A model generated the notes under the pieces. The model saw only the letters and a list, made by a program, of their open reading frames with translations, was not told the origin of the DNA and did not search any database. From the NCBI RefSeq assembly GCF_017573545.1, contig NZ_JAGEOK010000037.1:1-64000 (forward strand): a stretch of 64,000 bases of DNA. The letters are read 5' to 3'. Below are positions 17,540 to 26,108 of the stretch, in pieces. The stretch's first letter is position 1. Each line of letters opens with the position of its first letter. This DNA is from Actinomadura nitritigenes. GTDB lineage: Bacteria > Actinomycetota > Actinomycetes > Streptosporangiales > Streptosporangiaceae. The position numbers were made by a program, and so were the translations under genes.

Positions 17540-18063
17540 CTTCCGCGTCCGGTGGGGTGAACCAGCTGGAGCAGAACGGGTGAGTCCGCGCTAGCGCAGC
17601 TCTTCTTTGACGGCGGATTCCCGATCGTCGTGGCCACGGCAGCCTGAGGAGAGCCATGGCGACGTTCCCGACCGACTCGTGAGAGTTCTGCCGAACACAG
17701 TTGGGGTGGGGCAAGATCGGTGCCCCAGATCTGCCCCCAGGAGCTGCACCACACCGCGGGAACCTGTGACCTCTTCGGCCGCCGCCGGGATGCGCGAAGA
17801 GGCATGCTCCCGGTGAGGGTATGCCTCTGAGCTGGGGGTTTAGATTCGCCTGCGCTCTTGTTTAGAGGAAAAGGAGCCAGGACCTTTACGCTGTAGACCT
17901 TGAGCGCCTCGGCCCGACGGGCCGTCACACCCGCCTCCTCCTCAGCCGGGAGCCTGAACGTTGAGTCTGATGACCTGATCGGCGTAGCTGCGAGGTCGAG
18001 AACCACAGGACGGCATGGAGGACCAGCGAGAGTGCTTCAAACTGCATGTCCTTGTGCAGGCGG
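17540..18063. other. Intergenic stretch, nothing recognised
   Basis: About 520 bp between convergent genes. Several short frames exist on both strands, but none has a ribosome-binding site or a recognisable motif. Confidence 0.4.
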
Positions 18064-19134
18064 TCAGCTCTCGCTCTTCTTTATGCGAGCTTCCTTATAG
18101 GCGTCGGTCAGCAGCGCAAGAACGTCCTGGTCGATTGGGCTCGTGAGATAGTTGTTCTGCCGGATCTCCCCCGGGAGGCGTTCGTCCAGGTGGGCCAACG
18201 TTCGCGGCGCCTCGGTCTGGAAGACCGACCGCTGTGGGCTGACGAACGCGCCGCCGTCGTTCCAGATGGTGACCAGCCCGCGCCCTTGGCCGGGAAGTCG
18301 TGGATTGAGCACCCACCGCCCTTTGCCGATGGTGGTGTAGAGGACAGCCAAGTCCTCGGCTTCCAAGTGTCGTGCCCAGTCGAGCAACCGGCGCAGCAAC
18401 TCCCGGTGCTCCGGTCCGGCTTGGTCGATGCTGTCGGCGAACGCCTGTGCCCCCGGCGCCGGCTTGGCGTCCCGGCGGACCGGTGCCGCTGCCAAGGCCA
18501 GCGCCGCCGTGCGCTCAGGCTCGACCAGCTGAGGCACCAATACCCGAGTGCCCTCAACGGTGTACGCGGCCACGGTCACCACGTCGATATCGAGCCGGTC
18601 ATTGGTGACCGCCTGCAGAAATCCGGTGAGCTCGATCAGGTCCGCCGGAGCGGTGTCCAGCACCACCACGCACCGGAACCGTCCCTCCTCCAACGCCTGC
18701 GCCATCTGGGCGTTGAGCGACTCGGCGTCCACCGAGCCGTCGCCGACCCCGGCAACGACCGCCTCGGCAATCGAGGCGTGCCCTCCCCTAGCCAGATGAG
18801 GCCGCAGGAGTTGCTCGAACGCATCCACAGAAAGCCCGAACAAGTAGGAGGCGTAGCCGAGCGTCTGAGTGAACACCTGCCTACGGTCGGCATTAGAGGC
18901 GAGCTTGACCTCGATCACCACGGGCCGTCCGGTCTCGACCTCGATCGCGATCAGGTCCGCATAACCGTTGCCCAGCTGCACTTCCCGCCCCAGCATCACC
19001 AGGGTCGGCTGGCCCGGGAGCGGAAGCATCGCCGCGCCACGCTCGATGCTGTCGTGCAGGACCTGCTCCCGCTCGAACGGCTCAGGTCGCAAAGCCACCA
19101 GACCGCCACTGGTTTCATGCCAGATCCCCACCAT
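18064..19134 (-). CDS. PD-(D/E)XK nuclease-like protein (NucS/DUF91-like)
   Basis: 356-residue protein. The N-terminal third has a nuclease-like core: D60 in GNGYADLIAIE, then E75 and K77 in PVVIEVKLAS, then QTLGYASYL, the order seen in PD-(D/E)XK enzymes such as NucS. After this comes a long helical and beta region of unknown function. The start MVGIWHE at 19134 is preferred; the frame continues 21 codons further upstream without obvious coding character. It stands alone, without a methyltransferase or helicase neighbour, so a defence or repair role is open. The C-terminus ends in a basic cluster (RIKKSES). Confidence 0.7.
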   Translation of the reverse strand: MVGIWHETSGGLVALRPEPFEREQVLHDSIERGAAMLPLPGQPTLVMLGREVQLGNGYADLIAIEVETGRPVVIEVKLASNADRRQVFTQTLGYASYLFGLSVDAFEQLLRPHLARGGHASIAEAVVAGVGDGSVDAESLNAQMAQALEEGRFRCVVVLDTAPADLIELTGFLQAVTNDRLDIDVVTVAAYTVEGTRVLVPQLVEPERTAALALAAAPVRRDAKPAPGAQAFADSIDQAGPEHRELLRRLLDWARHLEAEDLAVLYTTIGKGRWVLNPRLPGQGRGLVTIWNDGGAFVSPQRSVFQTEAPRTLAHLDERLPGEIRQNNYLTSPIDQDVLALLTDAYKEARIKKSES

Positions 19135-19751
19135 CGGCGCCTCCGCTCCTCGGACCTCACTATCTCGCAAGCACGTATCGAAACACTGCGTGCGCACCCG
19201 AAGGAATGGTCTGCACCCCCAGGATCCATGTCAACTGCCACAGGAAGCAGGACCGGGCAACGTGCACAGGCGGCCCATGGGTGTCTCCGTGCTGGCTCAC
19301 GGGTTTTAACACGAGTTGGCATCCAGCGACAACGTGCAGCACAAGGAGCGGATCGGACGGGCAGAGTGACACAGACCGGCCCCGAGAGCGCCGCTCTGAC
19401 GCGAGGGAGCGCTTCACTTGATCACAGGCACCGGCCCGTGGTGCGATCCGATGATTCCGGACCAATCAATGGCGACGCAGGAGGAGCAGGGAGGTATCCG
19501 ATGGAGGACGTGGCATGTCGTGCCAACGGTGTCCGGGACTGGGACCCGCATGATCGAAGGAGGACGCTCACGCAGAGACGAAGGTGTTAACCGAGCCGCC
19601 ACCAACTCCCGCAACGCCCGACGCCGATCGGTCAGGGCGCGACCTGTCTCTGACCGTCCTGCCCGAGTTCGCGGATCTCGGTGTATCCCTCACCGCACCA
19701 CCGATGCAAGCCGCCTCCACGAGCCGCGTTTCGTCGGTATGGTCCCGCCCC
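19135..19751. other. Intergenic stretch, nothing recognised
   Basis: About 600 bp upstream of the nuclease-like gene with no supported coding frame. It ends in the damaged lipoprotein gene described next. Confidence 0.4.
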
Positions 19752-20360
19752 GTGCAATGGATTTACGTCCTCGTACTGGTGGGGGCCGCTTCGACTCTGA
19801 ACGCGGATGCGCCGCATCCGGCACCACGGCCGCGAAGCCGTCGGCCACCTCGCTGCCCAACATCGTGCCCTCCCCGACCGGGCCGCCCACGCTCGGCGAT
19901 GTGAGGCTCTCACCGTCCCCCGGCACGGATGCCTCGCTCGTCGAGAACCTGAAGTACGACCTTCGAGTCGAGACCATCAAAATGGCCTATGCGATGGGAA
20001 AGACGAGCGCGACGTGCAACAAGAAGCATCTCCAGGTCGAGCCGGCCGCCACCGTGAAGTGCACCGTGCCTACGAGGTGTCCACGTCCCCTGGAACGTCC
20101 TGATCAAGGGCCAGGGCATAACGCCCGGTCTGGTCGAGTACACCGCTGAGCCGACCCAGCGTGTGATCACTCGTGCAGGGGCCGCCCGCTTCTACTGGGA
20201 GAGCAAGGCCTTCGGTCATCAGGTGCGCTGCTCGGCCATGCCTGATGTCGAGCTGGTTCCTCTTCGCCGGCCGACACGCTACCAGTGCGAGACGTCGCCC
20301 TTGGTCAAGGACTCTCTCCAGGCAACGGAGGCCGGCCCGCGCTTTTACCAGTTCGGCTAG
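19752..20360 (+). pseudogene. Frameshifted lipoprotein gene with DUF4333-like repeats
   Basis: Three frames together give one protein. The first has a signal-like helix (VQWIYVLVLVGAASTL). After a frame change near 19800 comes GCAASGTTAAKPSATSLP, so the lipobox is split by the shift. This runs on to SATCNKKHLQVEPAATVKCT. A second change near 20070 leads to VPWNVLIKGQGITPGLVEYT and finally VELVPLRRPTRYQCET. Two Cys-bounded repeats resemble DUF4333-like domains of actinobacterial secreted proteins. Two frameshifts make it a pseudogene unless they are sequencing errors. Confidence 0.6.
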
Positions 20361-20482
20361 AGCCGAGCGGCCGCCGTCCGGACGTGGAATCTTGCCCGGT
20401 GACTGGCCGACCTGCCGGTCACCGCGCATATACTGGCGCCCGAGAAGATGATTCCGTTTCATCGTCGACCTCGATCGGGAAC

Positions 20483-21469
20483 GTGGAGAAACCATTGATC
20501 GAGACGGTATTCCGGACTGTGGACTTTCCTCCGGAAGATCGGTTCGAGCGCTGGCGAGAATGGGTCGGCCGCACGCACTCCCCGGTCGAATTGACGAGCG
20601 ATCATGCTGCGGACTTCCGCGCACACAAACGCATCTTGCTACTGGGCGAGGTGACCGTGTGGCCGGCGACCGTCCAACCATTGGTGTCCCGCCGGACCGC
20701 GAAGATGGTCAGGCGCTCCGATCCCGACACCTACAACCTCACGCTCATCCTCAAGGGGGCGGTCGGGGCGTCCTGGGGCCGCCGCGACGCCGACTACCGC
20801 CCGTACGACCTGCACAGCCAGAACTCCTCGCAGCCGTGCACGGTCCGAGTGGGACGGAACGCGCAGGCGGTCGCGTTCGTGGGAGTCGAGATGCCCAAGG
20901 ACCTGCTGGCGCTGCCGCGCCGGAGCGCCGACCGGGCCGTCGACCGGAGGCTCTCGGGACGGGAGGGGGTCGGGGCGTTGCTGGCCGGCTTCCTCACCCG
21001 CCTGTGCAGCGACACCGATGCCTACCTGGCGACCGACGGACCCCGGCTCGGCGCCGTACTGGCCGACCTCGTCTCGGCCCTGCTCGCCCACACCGCCGAG
21101 GCCGACCGGGAACTGTCCCCGGACGCTGCCCGGCGGGCACTGGTCCTGAGCATCCGCGCCTTCATCGGCAGGAACCTGCACAATCCCGACCTGACCCCGC
21201 GCACCGTCGCGGCAGCGCACCACATCTCCCCCAGCCATCTCTACCGGCTCTTCGAGGACGAGGACCTCACCGTCGGCGCCCTGATCCGCCGGCAGCGGCT
21301 GGAGCGCGCCCGCCGGGATCTCGCCGACCCCGCCCAGCGCACCGTTCTCGTCCATGAACTCGCCGCACGCTGGGGTTTCACCCACCACTCGGCCTTCACC
21401 CGCGCCTTCCGCGCCGCCTACGGCACCTCACCCAGCGACTACCGCCAGGCGACGTCGCCACCGCGGTAG
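20483..21469 (+). CDS. AraC-family transcriptional regulator
   Basis: About 328-residue AraC regulator. The N-terminal half resembles the AraC-binding-like domain (FRTVDFPPEDRFERWREWVG at the start). The C-terminal 100 residues hold two helix-turn-helices: TVAAAHHISPSHLYRLFEDE and LAARWGFTHHSAFTRAFRAA, then YGTSPSDYR. I chose GTG 20483; TTG 20495 is an alternative with GGAG upstream. The gene is alone between the damaged lipoprotein gene and the next lipoprotein gene, so its target is not evident. Confidence 0.88.
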   Translation: MEKPLIETVFRTVDFPPEDRFERWREWVGRTHSPVELTSDHAADFRAHKRILLLGEVTVWPATVQPLVSRRTAKMVRRSDPDTYNLTLILKGAVGASWGRRDADYRPYDLHSQNSSQPCTVRVGRNAQAVAFVGVEMPKDLLALPRRSADRAVDRRLSGREGVGALLAGFLTRLCSDTDAYLATDGPRLGAVLADLVSALLAHTAEADRELSPDAARRALVLSIRAFIGRNLHNPDLTPRTVAAAHHISPSHLYRLFEDEDLTVGALIRRQRLERARRDLADPAQRTVLVHELAARWGFTHHSAFTRAFRAAYGTSPSDYRQATSPPR

Positions 21470-21655
21470 CCGGACGCGGGGACCCGGTGTCAAGGAATCC
21501 CGGAGGCACCGTAAAGGACGAGCCGGGCAGTGCCCCAGCAGACTGGGGAAGTCGCCGGGACGCTAGGCGCGGTCGCGGCGGCGCCCGTACTCAACGTGGA
21601 CAGGATGAATGGCGAGAATGACTCATCTATCGCTCAAATCCGTATAGACGGCCAC

Positions 21656-22915
21656 ATGATGAGCAATATAGATAAAAGAACAAAGGTCGCTGCGGCGATT
21701 CTGGCCTCCCTCGCCCTTGTCCTCGCGGGCTGCGGCGATGGTGAAACGCGAAACGGCGGCAGGTCGGCCAAGTCCCCCGCCGGACGGCCGAAGGCCACAG
21801 CGTCTCCCGCTGCCGTCTTCGCCGACCCTCCCGTCCGGTTCGACGCCAACCACGTCGTCGAGATTCCGCGCGAGTCCAGGCCGGACCGCTACACGACCGA
21901 GTACGGCGCGCTTCCGGTGGTGATCGACGGCCGCACGGCCGTGACGGTCGTCGAGGGCGCGCTGACCGGAGTGGACATCATCACCGGCCGGCAGACGTGG
22001 CAGGCGGCACCGAGCAACGAACCGCTGAGCCAGTCGAATTCCACGCGCGCCGTGGTTGTCACGCTTCAGGGCCGGCGGACGGCCCTCGCAGCGTCCATGA
22101 CGAAGATCCCCGGGCAGGGCACCACGCCTTCGGGCGCGGCGATCGAACTGATCGGGGTGGACCTCGGAAGCGGCAGGACCGTCGTCCACGACACGCTGCC
22201 GCTGCCCCGCGGCGAGTCCTCCGCGGGGAACCCGGTCAAGGTGGTCGGAGCGGACCCGACGACCGTGGTGCTGAGCTGGGACGGCGGCACCCTGGTGGCC
22301 GACCCGGCGACCCACGAGGTGCGCTGGGTCCGGTACGGCTTCCGCGCACTCGGGCTGGACGGCGGCGTGATCGCGGGGCAGGCCGGGGACCTCCTCCACT
22401 ACCGGATGCTCGGGCTGCGCGCCGCCGACCAGCGGCAGGCGTGGGCGTCCAAGGAGTACGAGGTACCGTTCTTCCACGCCGACTCGGCGGGGCCGGGCCT
22501 GTACTCGCTGTACTCCTCGACAGGAGCCCTCGACGAGAACACCACGGTCTTGTACGACGTCAAGTCCGGGACCCCGCGGAAACACCTGGAACTGGAGCAC
22601 TCCTGGCACTGCGTCTTCGACGGGGCCCGGACCGTCCTGTGCCAACAGGACGGTCTGGACCTCGTCGCGTTGGACGCCGGCACGCTGGACACCTTGTGGC
22701 GCCTGCCGTCCCACGGGCGCCTCTCACCGGCGGTCACCGCGTTCTGGCACGGCGCGGTCTACGGCAAGACCTCCAACGGCCCGGTCGTCCTCGACGCCCG
22801 TTCAGGCAAGGACCGCGAGGTCAACCCTGGTGCCGCACCCCGCGCGGTGAGCGGATACGGCGGGCTGGACACAGACCCGGAGGGCGAGTGGAGAGTGTTT
22901 CCAACGGCCCGCTAA
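21656..22915 (+). CDS. Lipoprotein with probable beta-propeller (PQQ-like)
   Basis: About 419-residue exported lipoprotein. The N-terminus is a lipoprotein signal (KVAAAILASLALVLAGCGDG, lipobox LAGC). After a Ser/Ala-rich linker the body has repeated strand patterns with aromatic and DG turns (LTGVDIITGRQTWQAAP, LVALDAGTLDTLWRLPSHG, GPVVLDARSGKDREV) like PQQ-type beta-propellers. Such proteins act outside the membrane as binding or scaffold modules. ATG 21656 or 21659 is chosen because it gives a standard signal. Function is not established. Confidence 0.7.
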   Translation: MMSNIDKRTKVAAAILASLALVLAGCGDGETRNGGRSAKSPAGRPKATASPAAVFADPPVRFDANHVVEIPRESRPDRYTTEYGALPVVIDGRTAVTVVEGALTGVDIITGRQTWQAAPSNEPLSQSNSTRAVVVTLQGRRTALAASMTKIPGQGTTPSGAAIELIGVDLGSGRTVVHDTLPLPRGESSAGNPVKVVGADPTTVVLSWDGGTLVADPATHEVRWVRYGFRALGLDGGVIAGQAGDLLHYRMLGLRAADQRQAWASKEYEVPFFHADSAGPGLYSLYSSTGALDENTTVLYDVKSGTPRKHLELEHSWHCVFDGARTVLCQQDGLDLVALDAGTLDTLWRLPSHGRLSPAVTAFWHGAVYGKTSNGPVVLDARSGKDREVNPGAAPRAVSGYGGLDTDPEGEWRVFPTAR

Positions 22916-22983
22916 AAGCTGTCTTGTAATGGTGGAGAAGCACGGCTGGCGTGCTGCCGGTGATCTGCTGCTTCAGGGCTGGG

Positions 22984-23112
22984 TCAGTTGGCCTGCGCAA
23001 GGTTGCGCATGAAGGCGATGCCGCGGGTGGCGTGGTGGATGCCGTCGCGTTTATGGCGGCAGTTGCGCAGGCCGCGGATCCTCGGTTCTCCCGCGAGTTT
23101 CCCGCGCGGGGT
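22984..23112 (-). pseudogene. Transposase C-terminal remnant
   Basis: Minus-strand reading gives GEPRIRGLRNCRHKRDGIHH, then ATRGIAFMRNLAQAN and a stop, a pattern seen at the C-terminus of actinobacterial IS transposases (RxLRDCRxKGDGVHHAxxGIAxxxNL). Nothing upstream of the frame is transposase-like. The relic sits between the lipoprotein gene and the end of the aromatic operon. Confidence 0.6.
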
Positions 23113-23121
23113 GTGAAGGGC

Positions 23122-25005
23122 TCACCTGTGCAGCCGCGCGAAGAAGTCGGCCAGTTCGTCGGTCGCCGCCAGAGGCATGACATGCGCGACATACTGATCT
23201 GGTCGCACGAGGACAACGGCACCACCACGGTCGATCGTGCGCGCTTCGAAGATGTCGTCCTCCGGCATCGTGGCGTGGACCCGCTCGAGGTCGGCCAGGG
23301 CGAAGGGACCGACCCTCGGCTTGAAGACCTCGGGCACCTGGGAGAGTTCGATCGCGTGGTGGCCTTGCTGGTAGACGACCTCAAGGTCGAACCAGTCGTG
23401 GGGACTGACGCCTTTCGGAAGCCCGGTGAACGGCGAGTCGGAGGACGTGGTGAGCCATTCCGCGAGCTCGGCGACTGCGGAGCCGTCACCGCCGGGTGCC
23501 GCCTCGTCCGCGAACACGTAGATCCTCCAGCGCCCGTCGGCCGTCGCTTGATGCCCCAGATGCACGGGATTGGTGTCGGCCACGCGTCGTACCCTCGCGG
23601 AGGCGAAGCGCTGCCCGATCGGGAAGCCCTTGGCCAGGTCACGGTGCATCGGGCGGCCGACGATCATCGATGGGGCGTATTCCGTCCGGAATCCGGTGCG
23701 GAACTCCTCCGTGGACTTGAAGTACTCCGGCAACTCCGCGGCGTCGGCGAACTCGTCGGCCTTCTTGGCCATCATCGACGACCACGCCTTGTCGAAGTCG
23801 ATCAGGTTCTTCGCGATGACCTTGCGTTCCGCGCCGTACGTGGTGAGCAGCGCCTCCGGCGCTCGTCCGTCCAGGACGTGGCCCAGCTTCCAACCGAGGT
23901 TGAATCCGTCCTGCAGGGAGACGTTCATTCCCTGGCCGCCCTTGGCGCTGTGCGTGTGGCAGGCGTCGCCCAGGATGAACACGTGCGGCAGACGATCGCC
24001 GGTCTCCGTCGGCGGCACGTCGTCGAACTGATCGGCGAGCCGGTGTCCGACCTCGTAGACGCTGAACCAGGCCACCTTCTTCACGTCCAGCAAGTACGGA
24101 TGCAGGATCGCGGCGGCCTTCGCTATGACGGCCTCCACCGGCGTACCGCGCACCTTTCCCGCGTCGTCGGCGGGGACCTCACCCAGGTCGACGTACAGGC
24201 GGAACAGGAACCCGCCTTCGCGGGGAATGACCATCATGTTGCCGCCGCTGCTCGACTGGATGGTCGACAGCAGTCGGATGTCGGGGAAGTCGGTGTCAGC
24301 CAGGATGTCGAGAACGCCCCATGCATGGTTCGCGCTGTGGCCCTCGAACCGGCAGCCGATCGTCTGGCGCACCCTGCTGTGCGCGCCGTCGGCCCCGACG
24401 AGGTACTTCGCACGGACCTGGAATTCCTCGCCGGCGGTCTCTCCCACGGAGTGGGTCAGGGTGGCGAGCACCGGGTGCTCGGTTCCGGGGAGGACCTGGT
24501 GGCTCACGTACTCCACGCCGAAGTCCGGGCGCATCCTGGTCGGCGAGTTCGCCATGAACTCGGCGAAGTAGTCGAGTACGCGCGCCTGGTTGACGAGGAT
24601 GTGCGGGAACTCGCTCAGACCTTTGGGGTCGTCGGGCGACCGGCCGGCCCTGGCGATGTGCGTGGGATCGTCCGGGTCCGGCTGCCAGAAGGCGAACTCG
24701 GTGACGTGGTGCGCCTCGGCGGCCAGCCGGTCCGCGAAGCCGAACGCTTGGAAGGTCTCCACACTCCGCGCCTGGAGCCCGTCGGCATGACCGGTCTGCA
24801 GGCGCCCCGCGCGGCGCTCGATGATACGCGTGCTGATCCGGGGGAACTGTGAGAGCTGGGCCGCAGTGATCATTCCGGCCGGTCCGGTGCCCACGATGAG
24901 AACGTCGACCTCGTCGGGGAGGCCGTCGGGACGGTTCGGCCCGACACCGGCGGCAGGCTGAACGCGGGGATCACCCGAGACGTATCCGAAGTGATGGAAC
25001 TGCAC
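23122..25005 (-). CDS. FAD monooxygenase, phenol / 3-hydroxybenzoate hydroxylase type
   Basis: 627-residue flavoprotein hydroxylase. The N-terminus QFHHFGYVSGDPRVQPAAG resembles 3-hydroxybenzoate 4-monooxygenase (MobA-like). The FAD motif is VLIVGTGPAGM, the DG motif is YLVGADGAHSRVRQTIG and the GD motif is VFILGDACHTHSAKGGQGMN. A C-terminal thioredoxin-like domain is expected from the length. GTG 25005 is chosen with AGGAG 12 bases upstream. It is the last gene of the aromatic operon. It probably hydroxylates a phenolic acid formed by the upstream steps, making a catechol-type product; no ring-cleavage gene for that product follows it here. Confidence 0.9.
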   Translation of the reverse strand: MQFHHFGYVSGDPRVQPAAGVGPNRPDGLPDEVDVLIVGTGPAGMITAAQLSQFPRISTRIIERRAGRLQTGHADGLQARSVETFQAFGFADRLAAEAHHVTEFAFWQPDPDDPTHIARAGRSPDDPKGLSEFPHILVNQARVLDYFAEFMANSPTRMRPDFGVEYVSHQVLPGTEHPVLATLTHSVGETAGEEFQVRAKYLVGADGAHSRVRQTIGCRFEGHSANHAWGVLDILADTDFPDIRLLSTIQSSSGGNMMVIPREGGFLFRLYVDLGEVPADDAGKVRGTPVEAVIAKAAAILHPYLLDVKKVAWFSVYEVGHRLADQFDDVPPTETGDRLPHVFILGDACHTHSAKGGQGMNVSLQDGFNLGWKLGHVLDGRAPEALLTTYGAERKVIAKNLIDFDKAWSSMMAKKADEFADAAELPEYFKSTEEFRTGFRTEYAPSMIVGRPMHRDLAKGFPIGQRFASARVRRVADTNPVHLGHQATADGRWRIYVFADEAAPGGDGSAVAELAEWLTTSSDSPFTGLPKGVSPHDWFDLEVVYQQGHHAIELSQVPEVFKPRVGPFALADLERVHATMPEDDIFEARTIDRGGAVVLVRPDQYVAHVMPLAATDELADFFARLHR

Positions 25006-25012
25006 GCCGGTC

Positions 25013-25759
25013 TCACTCCTGCCCGGTGCCGGGCGCGTGGTCCTCCGCCGGGTTGTCAGGGCGCGCCTGCTCGCACCAGACGTCCCACGCTCGGGCGGCC
25101 TGGCCGCTGATGGTCGCGTTCGCCGCCGCCGCTTCGCCGGCCGAGAGGTACCGCGGCTGTCCGAGAGCGAGCGCCGTGGCCTGGGCATGCGCGTTGGCCT
25201 CGGTGTAGACCGCCCGGTAGACGGCCTCCTGCAGCGAACCGCCGACGGCGACCGAGCCATGGCCGCGCATCAGCGCGACGGGTGCGTCCCCGAGCGTCCC
25301 GGCGAGCGCGGCACCGAGCGACGACGAGGTGATGAGCAGGTCGCTGGCGTCTCCGGCGACGTCGCTGATCTCGAAGACCGGTGTCGTCCGTCCCCCGAGG
25401 AACCCGGCCATGTGGAGGACCGGCCGCAATCCGGTGTCGACGACGCTGAACGGCACGACCGAGGGCGAGTGGCTGTGCACGACCGCCATGACGTCCGGGC
25501 GGCGGCGGTAGATCTCGGCGTGGATGAAGCGTTCCAGGTAGGGGCGGCGCGGGTCGTCGGTGCGCCCGTCCAGATCGTGCTCGAGCAGGTCGGACGCGGT
25601 CACCGACCCCGGAGCCAGGTTCCGTGACAGCCAGAACGTGTCGGCGCGCGGGGCGGTCCGCACACTGACATGCCCGAAGGCGTCGAGGACGCCCTGGCGG
25701 ACAAGGATGCGGTTCGCGGCGACCAGGTCCGTTGCCTGTGCCGCTGTGAGCGTGGTCAT
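25013..25759 (-). CDS. Class II aldolase/adducin-family protein
   Basis: 248-residue class II aldolase fold. The metal-binding histidines are VVHSHSP and MRGHGSV, and the substrate-side Glu may be in FIHAEIYRRRP. The family includes fuculose-phosphate aldolases but also decarboxylases and aldolases acting on non-phosphorylated aromatic-pathway acids. The start at 25759 (MTTLTAAQATDL) lies 49 bp after the Dabb gene. It ends 7 bp before the flavin hydroxylase, so it is within the operon. A decarboxylation or retro-aldol step on a ring-cleavage product is inferred. Confidence 0.85.
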   Translation of the reverse strand: MTTLTAAQATDLVAANRILVRQGVLDAFGHVSVRTAPRADTFWLSRNLAPGSVTASDLLEHDLDGRTDDPRRPYLERFIHAEIYRRRPDVMAVVHSHSPSVVPFSVVDTGLRPVLHMAGFLGGRTTPVFEISDVAGDASDLLITSSSLGAALAGTLGDAPVALMRGHGSVAVGGSLQEAVYRAVYTEANAHAQATALALGQPRYLSAGEAAAANATISGQAARAWDVWCEQARPDNPAEDHAPGTGQE

Positions 25760-25808
25760 GAGGTCGGTACTCCGGGTGGTTCGTTGCGTGGGGTCATGAG
25801 CTGTGCGG

Positions 25809-26108
25809 TCATGAGCTGAGGAACACCACGCCGGCGCGCTCGGCCATGATGGGCTGGATGAGCTCGCGCACCACCTGCTGGTGGGCAGGGTGGTCACGGA
25901 ACTCGAGGTAGCCGGCCTCGTCGTCGAACTCGGTCAGCGAGGAGAACTCGAAGTTGTCCGGCCGGATCCGCAGGTCCCTGCCCATCCGCATCGACCGGAT
26001 GGTGCCGATCTGGTTCCGCAGGGCCAGGAGGCCGTCGGCCATCCGCTGGATCTGCTCGTCCGTGGTGCCCTCGTGGAAACGCAGGGAGATCACGTGGTGG
26101 AGCATCAT
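25809..26108 (-). CDS. Dabb (stress-responsive alpha/beta barrel) protein
   Basis: 99-residue protein of the Dabb ferredoxin-like fold: MMLHHVISLRFHEGTTDEQI at the start and EFRDHPAHQQVVRELIQPIM near the end. Members form dimeric barrels that bind or cyclise small aromatic and polyketide compounds. The start at 26108 overlaps the aldehyde dehydrogenase stop by ATGA, so it is co-translated. In this operon it could be an accessory enzyme for an unstable intermediate; that is inference. Confidence 0.85.
   Translation of the reverse strand: MMLHHVISLRFHEGTTDEQIQRMADGLLALRNQIGTIRSMRMGRDLRIRPDNFEFSSLTEFDDEAGYLEFRDHPAHQQVVRELIQPIMAERAGVVFLSS

Noticed and set aside
17500..18006. Minus-strand frames between the glycosyltransferase and nuclease-like genes
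   Set aside because: Two overlapping frames look partly protein-like, but neither has a motif or a start supported by a ribosome-binding site.
22951..24852. Long plus-strand open frame over the flavin hydroxylase
   Set aside because: The minus frame has intact FAD motifs; the plus frame has none.
25793..25822. Direct repeat GGTCATGAGCTG around the Dabb stop codon
   Set aside because: A 12-base repeat 15 bases apart; probably a small tandem slip with no sign of function.
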